A DNA stretch of 64,000 nt from Drosophila persimilis. Taxonomy: Eukaryota; Arthropoda; Insecta; Diptera; Drosophilidae. The position numbers and the translations under genes are program-made. The stretch covers positions 1,178,001 through 1,242,000 of the forward strand of contig NW_020825340.1 of NCBI RefSeq assembly GCF_003286085.1, given 5' to 3'. Shown one piece after another: positions 58,451 through 64,000 of the stretch (its first letter is position 1; every line of letters starts with the position of its first letter). A model generated the notes under the pieces. The model was not told where the DNA came from and searched no databases. It saw only the letters and a program-made list of their open reading frames with translations.

Positions 58451-59927
58451 TCTTGGATTTTCTGTTTCCTCCCCTAACCATTTCACAGTCTTTCTATCTT
58501 CTACATTAATTTCCTATCCCATTTCCTTTCTCTTACTTTACATTCATGTTTCAGATTTTTGTGTTTTATTCAAATTTTCTTTAGTTCCTTTATAGTTCTT
58601 GACCCACACTCTTGTTAATCTTTCTGTCCTGTGATGATTACCTCATTCTTTATTCAATGTGCAACCACATACCCCTCCTCTCTGTATACGCTATTTATCC
58701 CTAGTTGGTCGCATCAGGGAGTAAGCCAACAATGTCCGTTTAATCAGTCGCTGATTGACTTCGTTGCGAAACGGTGGGCCCTGACATGCCCCAACCACAG
58801 GCTCCACGGAGCCAAAAGCCAAAGGCCCGACTGGGGTCCGTGGTTGGGTGGGTGGCTGGGTGGTTGGGTACTAGTGTAGTCGAAGGAGACGAAGACGGAG
58901 GCAGGCATTAACCAAACGGCGGCTAAATGGAATACGTCCTCGACCTAGTTCAATGTCAATGTCATTGTGCCACATTATCGCTGGCGACGTCGTCCTTTGG
59001 CTGGCTTGGCCTTGGCTGGAGGGAAACGAGCGCACGAGTCGAGGCCACGGCCACGAACATGGCCAAAGTGGCACACGGCAGGCAGCACATCCTCCACGCT
59101 CCATCCTCCATCCCCCGCCCTGTGGCAAAAACGAGACACAACAGAAACAGCCACGATGCTGCAACGATGCACGGCCCCTGAGTAGGAGAAGGAGTTGGAG
59201 TCGGAGTCGGAGCAGGAGCAGGAGAAGCAGCAGCAAACACCAGCAGAACCAGAAACACCAGCAGGAACAGGAACAGGAACAGCAACAGGAACAGCAACAA
59301 GAGCAGGAGCAGGCGGTGGCGACAATATCCTTGCACTTGTGCGGGCCGCGAGGCCGACACAGGGGCTGGATCTCTGTGACTGCGGACTGGGGCAGGGGTC
59401 GTTGTGGCACTCACAGTCACACCGCTAAGCCTGGCAACCAATCCGTCGCCAGCAAAGGCAACAGCCCTGCCCCATCGCTGTTCACTGCTGCAGTTGCTGG
59501 GTGCAAGGATGCCATGTGGAAGGCCTTGCCTCTCGCCTCAACCCACCACACCCTACACCCCACACCCTACTCCATCTCACCATCTCTCTGCCGCGTGGGT
59601 TGCACTCGAAGCTGCAAGTAGAGACACCCTCTCCATTATCCAACTCCGATTCCGACTCCGGCTCCAACCCCAAGCTTTGACATCTGCTCTCTATCGTATT
59701 ACGACCCCCCTTTCCATCTCTTTCTCTGCAAAAGCTCCTGTCCTGTTAGCTTTTTCAGAGAGCTGCCAGATGGATTTAAAAAACAGCAGACTGTAAACTT
59801 CGCTGTCAGAGGAAAAGCCTGCAGTAAGAGCGATAGAAATATATTTGGATATTGATAGTTAAGTAGATTGAAAACATGTTTCCGGATTTCCGCTACATAA
59901 GGATGTCGTTGGTCGTTTGCTGTCCAT

Positions 59928-60254
59928 TTATCCCCTGTTGCTCTCGGATCCCTCCTTGGGTGAGCGCCTGCGATGGATCTTCTTCTTGCCGCGCTTGATC
60001 TTCCTCTTGAAGTGCCTCTTTGTCTTCTTGGGCTTGGAAGATCCTGCCTCCGTAGTGGTGTCAGACGTGGCAGCTGTGGTCGTGGTCGTGTCTGAGTACG
60101 CTGCTGTGGTGGTGGTCGTGTCTGAGGACGCGACTGTGGTTGTAGTCACTGCTGTTGCAGAGGTAGTTGTGGCAGTGGCAGTCACCGCACTGGTCTGGCT
60201 CACCAGGAAGCACCCGATGGTCGCCAGAAGCAAGAGAACGCAATGATACTTCAT
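59928..60254 (-). CDS. Thr-rich secreted glue-like peptide, 108 residues
   Basis: ATG at 60254 opens MKYHCVLLLLATIGCFLVSQ, a signal peptide cleaved near TSA. The mature chain is Thr/Ser-rich with three imperfect repeats of VASSDTTTTT / AYSDTTTTT / ATSDTTTEA (about residues 43-70), followed by a strongly basic tail (KPKKTKRHFKRKIKRGKKK). This acid-poor Thr repeat plus a Lys/Arg tail is the layout of fly salivary gland 'new glue'/Sgs-like small proteins, secreted at pupariation and heavily O-glycosylated. It is intronless, with a TATA box about 57-64 bp upstream of the ATG. Ecdysone control is likely by analogy but no site is proven. The exact family member is not assigned. Confidence 0.8.
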   Translation of the reverse strand: MKYHCVLLLLATIGCFLVSQTSAVTATATTTSATAVTTTTVASSDTTTTTAAYSDTTTTTAATSDTTTEAGSSKPKKTKRHFKRKIKRGKKKIHRRRSPKEGSESNRG

Positions 60255-60310
60255 GGTTTCCGTTGCTGCTGCTTATCAGAAAGTGATACTTCCATAAGGG
60301 ATCGACCGCC

Positions 60311-60318
60311 TTTTTATT
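60311..60318 (-). promoter_or_regulatory. TATA-like box of the glue-like peptide gene
   Basis: The minus strand reads CCAATAAAAAGG. The distance to a likely start near 60285 is about 30 nt, leaving a leader of about 30 nt. Confidence 0.6.
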
Positions 60319-60894
60319 GGAATCTCAGAGCGAGGTTTTAGATTAAAAAGTGCGTTAAAAATATTGGCAACAATCTTAAATGTTTAACCAATTGCCTTGC
60401 AGGCGGCTATTACTTGTTTGCCTGTCCCACTTTTTAGTGTTTTTGGAGTTGTGGATCAGATTCTACCACCCTAGAGGTTCTCACGTTGCGTGCTACGGAC
60501 AGGCCTAGATCCGGCTGGTGTTTGAACTGTCAACATTGTCTAGGCACACGCACTGTCGCGGTATAAATAGCTTAGCTCCAGGCATAAGAAAACATAGAAG
60601 TTATACCTATATATGCTCCGCACAATGTATGTATGCATGGTTATTTATTTGCTAAATGAATACAAATATTCAGGGAGTTCCCAGTTGCCAAGATCGGCAC
60701 ACGTTTATGTAGACAGCGAGTCATGGGGAGAAGCAAACAATACCACTTTGGGATCGGGTTTGTTTTTACAACGGCCACAGTACTGAACACACCTCCACAA
60801 AATACATGATGTTTGTCCACAGATAGAAACAAAAGCTTCAGATTTAGTCTATGAACTTCTTGCAGGATCGATTCAAGGGAAAACGAAGCACCTA

Positions 60895-61055
60895 GGCGCA
60901 CTGCTTGATCAGATGCTTGTGAAGGGGAGCGACGCACTGCTTGATCAGTAGGCTGGTAAGGGAAATCAAAAACAAACCGTCAGGAATCAACGTCGCACTG
61001 CTTGAGACAATGACGTACTGCTTCCAAACCTTTTTTCGCAGCGAACTGCTTGCAG
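60895..61055. repeat. Dispersed short motif CGCACTGCTTGATCAG and variants
   Basis: Copies at about 60898, 60931 and 60992, with degenerate forms near 61013 and 61041, at irregular spacing of about 20-60 bp. On the minus strand this reads CTGATCAAGCAGTGCG. Confidence 0.6.
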
Positions 61056-62171
61056 TGTAGTCGATTGTATTACCATTTTTGCCAAAGCGAATAAATCTAA
61101 ACGATGGAGGAAGTAAGTGCCAGTGAAGAGAAATTCCCACCTGGCTCTTTTTCTCCAAAGAGAGAATTTTTATAGCAGAAAAGTATTACAGCAAGTCTTT
61201 CTTTGGGCTTCTATACATATATCATACTGCTTATACATATACTGGCAAAGTATACCCCAATGGATACACAATAAAAAGAAATATTAATATCTAGCGGTTA
61301 GGAAGGAATGTGCGCTTCAACGGGTATGCTATAATGGTTTGGCATGGAACGGAGAACCGGCTTAGAACCGTTTACCTAATTCCGAATGATGGCATCTGAT
61401 GTCATTCGTCAAAGAAAACAAACAACAACTGCCCCAAAAGGCCAGAGCATCGCGTTAAGGTACACACGACATGGATCTCCATGAATGAGGTCATTGGGTC
61501 ACGATGCAAAGAACTCCTTAGCTCTTAACATGTCTGTGTGTACTCGTATAATCCTAAACGAACAGTCAACAAAACACGTCTCCGCACTTGGGTCGCGTGC
61601 TTCGTACGGTTCCCAGACCTGTTCAATACCTGCGTCTCTTAACTGTACAAATAAAGTGTTTTTGCACCTGGTAGACGTATTGTTGGAGGGCGTATTGTGT
61701 GCGTGCATATGTATGTTACATCTGTAACACCGATCCACTGAAAATGATTATACCCGGCGGGTACATATATATATACTCCTTACGAGTATTTATATCACTT
61801 TTCCTCCCACTACGAAACGCACCTATTCAACGAATTCTACTTGTAAATCCGTTTAGAGGGTATCGCTTGGTCGGTAAGTCTGACAAAACAATATTTTTTT
61901 TCTTTTGCAGTTCCTGTTCGGCGACATTCGCCGCACAGAGGCGCAGAGCGCGCGTCAAGGGAGAGAGAGCAGCGGAGAGAGCGATTGCGATTGCGAGAGC
62001 GAGAGCGGGATCTATTGGCATGCATTTGTTGGCTGGCAAAACAAGAAATGGGCTAAGAATCACCGCAGACACAGCAGCCGAACGGGGACCGAACCGCATT
62101 CCAGCGCCTGGCTGCGCAGTCGAAGAGCAAAAGAGTGGAGCCCCAGCTGCGGTCGTGGGGCCTTTTCATTG

Positions 62172-62205
62172 TCAGTCCGCGTCGAGATCTTCAGCGGGCA
62201 GGTTG
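62172..62205 (+). promoter_or_regulatory. Inr plus DPE core promoter of rt
   Basis: TCAGT at 62172-62176 puts +1 at the A (62174). GGTTG at +28 to +32 (62201-62205) fits the DPE consensus RGWYV, with G at +24. There is no TATA box. The leader of about 490 nt contains an (ACAG)n run at 62569-62590. Confidence 0.5.
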
Positions 62206-62568
62206 GAAATTTTAGCGAGAGAGCAGAAGACAGCAGAGCAGAAGACAAAGCATCTTTTGACGCGCGTGTGTGTGAATGTGTGTGCGAGTGGGAATATTTT
62301 ATAGTGAACTTTCATCAGCTGCAGCCCCGCGGGTCGCCCTCTGCCCAAAAACGAATATGTAAATGAGAGAAAAGGGACCAGACAAAAACAACAACAAGTG
62401 GCCGAAGAAAGTGCGAAAGCGGCTGCCAAACCGGTTTTCGCTGGCAAACGTGGCAATGCCTCAGCAGCAGAGGAAGATATGAACAAACAAAACACAATTA
62501 ACGTGGATTATCTCACGTGTGGTAATCGGCTGCGATAATTGTACGTGTAAAAAGTGAAAGTGAAATAC

Positions 62569-62590
62569 AGACAGACAGACAGACAGACAG
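62569..62590. repeat. (ACAG)n microsatellite in the rt leader
   Basis: Five to six tandem ACAG units in the presumed 5' UTR. Confidence 0.85.
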
Positions 62591-62662
62591 TACGTACGCA
62601 AAGCAGCGAGGAGCAGTCCGCGGTTCGTTCTCTCACGCCACGGAATAGTAGGAATACCAGCC

Positions 62663-63977
62663 ATGTACAACAACAACAATGATGGCGGTGGCGGTGGCAG
62701 CGCCAACGGCAACACCATGCAGCAGCGCCGCAAGACAACGACACGCTCCAGATCAAAGCAGCAGCAGCAGCAACAATGCACCAGCGAAAACGTAATCGAA
62801 AAAAATCAAACGAACGGCGCACAAAACGAAAGACTTCACTTTCGCGGAAGCAGCAAAGACTCGGCGCTGTCAACGCCGCTGCTGCCGCGCAGCCGTTCAA
62901 CAACCTCAGCCATCAATTCACCTTCCCCACTGTGCTGTAACGGTGGTTTGTCCATACTCAACTGCTGCCGCGATGTCAACTGCCACCTGAATGCACCTTT
63001 GCGCGGCAGCGTGGAGTCGTCACGCAGTCGGCGTTCCGAGAGCCGGCAATCGTCGCTAACAGCGACGCCGACGACAACGCCAAAGCAAGCTTCACCTTCG
63101 CCTACGATCTCCGAACGTTCACGATCTTGTTCTGGATCCCGCTCCCGTTCGTGCTCTTGCGACGGCCGCCTTGTAGATTGCCATAAACACAGCGCTGCGG
63201 CAGCAGCTGCGTCTACAGCCGCACCGCAGTTTACCGTTAACCTGAGCATCGATCTCTTCAGTTGGACTCTCTTTCTGCTGGCATTCTGCACGCGCTTTTA
63301 TAAGCTAGCAACGCCACCCCACATTGTGTGAGTATGAAAAAGAGAGAGAGGCACATACATATGTGTGTGCGACTCTTCTAAGCTCTCTCTCTCTCTCTCT
63401 CATTTATCCCACAGCTTCGATGAACTGCACTACGGAAAGTACATCGCCCACTACATGCGCAACATTTTCTTCTTCGATCAGCACCCGCCCCTCGGGAAAC
63501 AGCTGATCGCTGGCCTCGTCAGCCTAGCCGGATACGATGGCAACTACACATTCTCTAGGATCGGGGCCGCGTACGCGCCGGACGTGCCCATCTTCTGGTT
63601 CCGCTTTATACCCGCGCTGTGCGGCAGCCTCCTGGCCCCCGCCGTCTACAGGCTACTGCTGGAGGCCAGGCTTCATCGCTGGGCAGCAGCACTGGGCGGC
63701 CTTCTCGTCGTCCTGGACAACTCTTTGCTGACCCAGTCGCGGTTCGTGCTCATGGAATCGATGCTGCTGCTGGCCAGCACGCTCGGGATCGCCTGTCTGC
63801 TCCGCTTCCAGCGCTGTCGCTTGGGCAGCCTCCAGTGGCTGTGCAATGGATCTGCGGCAGGCGTGCTCCTGGCTTGTGCGGGCGCCGTCAAGTATATCGG
63901 CTTCCTGGCCCTGGCTCTGGCCGGGTATCTGCTCTGTCGCCACTTGTGGCAACTCCTGTACGACGCGAGCCTAACGA
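62663..63977 (+). CDS. rt: Protein O-mannosyltransferase 1 (rotated abdomen), 5' part, gene cut by window end
   Basis: Exons 62663-63327 and 63415-63977 (donor GTGAGT at the end; later exons are outside). The enzyme sits in the ER membrane and, with POMT2 (twisted), transfers mannose from dolichol-phosphate-mannose to Ser/Thr of proteins such as dystroglycan. The first 190 residues are a low-complexity cytosolic tail (Asn/Gly, Gln, Ser/Arg rich). A first membrane helix then lies near LFSWTLFLLAFCTRFYKLA. The loop with the essential acidic pair is VFDELHYGKYIAHYMRN (Asp224-Glu225), followed by FFFDQHPPLGKQLI and further helices. ITQSRLMLLES-like TQSRFVLMESMLL favours POMT1 over POMT2. The start is the first in-frame ATG (context CAGCCATG) after the leader. 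Confidence 0.92.
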
Positions 63978-64000
63978 GTGAGTAATCCTCCCCAGACTCT

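Larger units (their letters stand above)
51160..59927. other. Large non-coding region rich in simple repeats
   Basis: Many overlapping ORFs on both strands are products of low-complexity GC-rich DNA: CACTGG repeats (51984-52008), a GTC run (52086-52130), GGTCGT/GGCCAT (52866-52920), GTAGCC (54449-54479), GATGTG (56543-56590), CAGGAG/ACAGGAAC (59170-59320). No splice-consistent, domain-bearing exon was found. It may hold leader introns of the zinc-finger gene (minus) and regulatory DNA. Confidence 0.45.
60255..61900. other. Intergenic
   Basis: Upstream DNA of the glue-like gene and far upstream DNA of the O-mannosyltransferase gene. It contains a short repeated motif at about 60895-61050 (CGCACTGCTTG, several copies) and TATACCC-type repeat traces near 61750. 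No supported gene. Confidence 0.5.

Noticed and set aside
58871..59621. Several ORFs of 116-222 residues on both strands
   Set aside because: Generated by CAGGAG/ACAGGAAC repeats; mutually overlapping and without domains.

Overview
The window is eukaryotic and almost certainly from a fruit fly (Drosophila). Genes are split by short introns with GT(or GC)...AG borders. CAG/CAA-type trinucleotide runs are common. Insect core promoter elements are readable: TATA+Inr, Inr+DPE, the DRE TATCGATA, Ohler motif 1 GGTCACACTG and Ohler motif 6. A DINE-1/INE-1-like remnant is present, and the gene set matches known Drosophila families. Several products (CG6083-like and CG6084/Akr1B-like aldo-keto reductases, the OTUD5 homologue Duba, rotated abdomen/POMT1) correspond to melanogaster chromosome 3L genes. 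The species cannot be fixed from the sequence alone.

Layout. 1-12160 is mostly non-coding. It holds only the first coding exon of an ABCG-type transporter (minus strand, 5267-5357) and some weak candidate exons. 12161-13095 (minus) is a five-exon acyl-protein thioesterase; a 38-codon ORF lies in its probable 3' UTR. 14539-15729 (minus) is intronless PCID2, with a motif 1 / motif 6 promoter. 16141-20605 is a 4.4-kb inverted repeat. Its arms are about 1 kb and nearly identical, carry an apparently intron-containing gene fragment, and enclose two head-to-head arrays of a 39-bp AT-rich unit. 21067-27525 (plus) holds two aldo-keto reductase genes; the second has alternative first and alternative last coding exons.

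28087-37638 encodes a 3183-residue secreted Ser/Thr-rich mucin-like protein made largely of about 33-45-residue repeats. A tiny secreted-peptide gene converges on it (38277-38474, minus). 39666-42485 (plus) is the OTU deubiquitinase gene in eight coding exons. 45181-46901 (minus) is a polyQ C2H2 zinc-finger gene. 50773-51159 (plus) is a small secreted Cys-rich protein. 59928-60254 (minus) is a Thr-rich glue-like secreted peptide gene. 62663 onward (plus) is the start of the protein O-mannosyltransferase gene, cut by the window end.

The genes do not form one pathway. Two promoter classes alternate. Housekeeping genes (PCID2, Duba) have DRE/motif 1/motif 6 promoters. Secreted, repeat-rich or very small proteins, and one Akr1B start, have strong TATA boxes with short leaders, as expected for abundantly and stage-specifically expressed genes such as salivary glue genes. 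The most unusual item is the inverted repeat at 16.1-20.6 kb, which could be a foldback-type mobile element or a hairpin-RNA (endo-siRNA) locus built from an inverted gene duplication.
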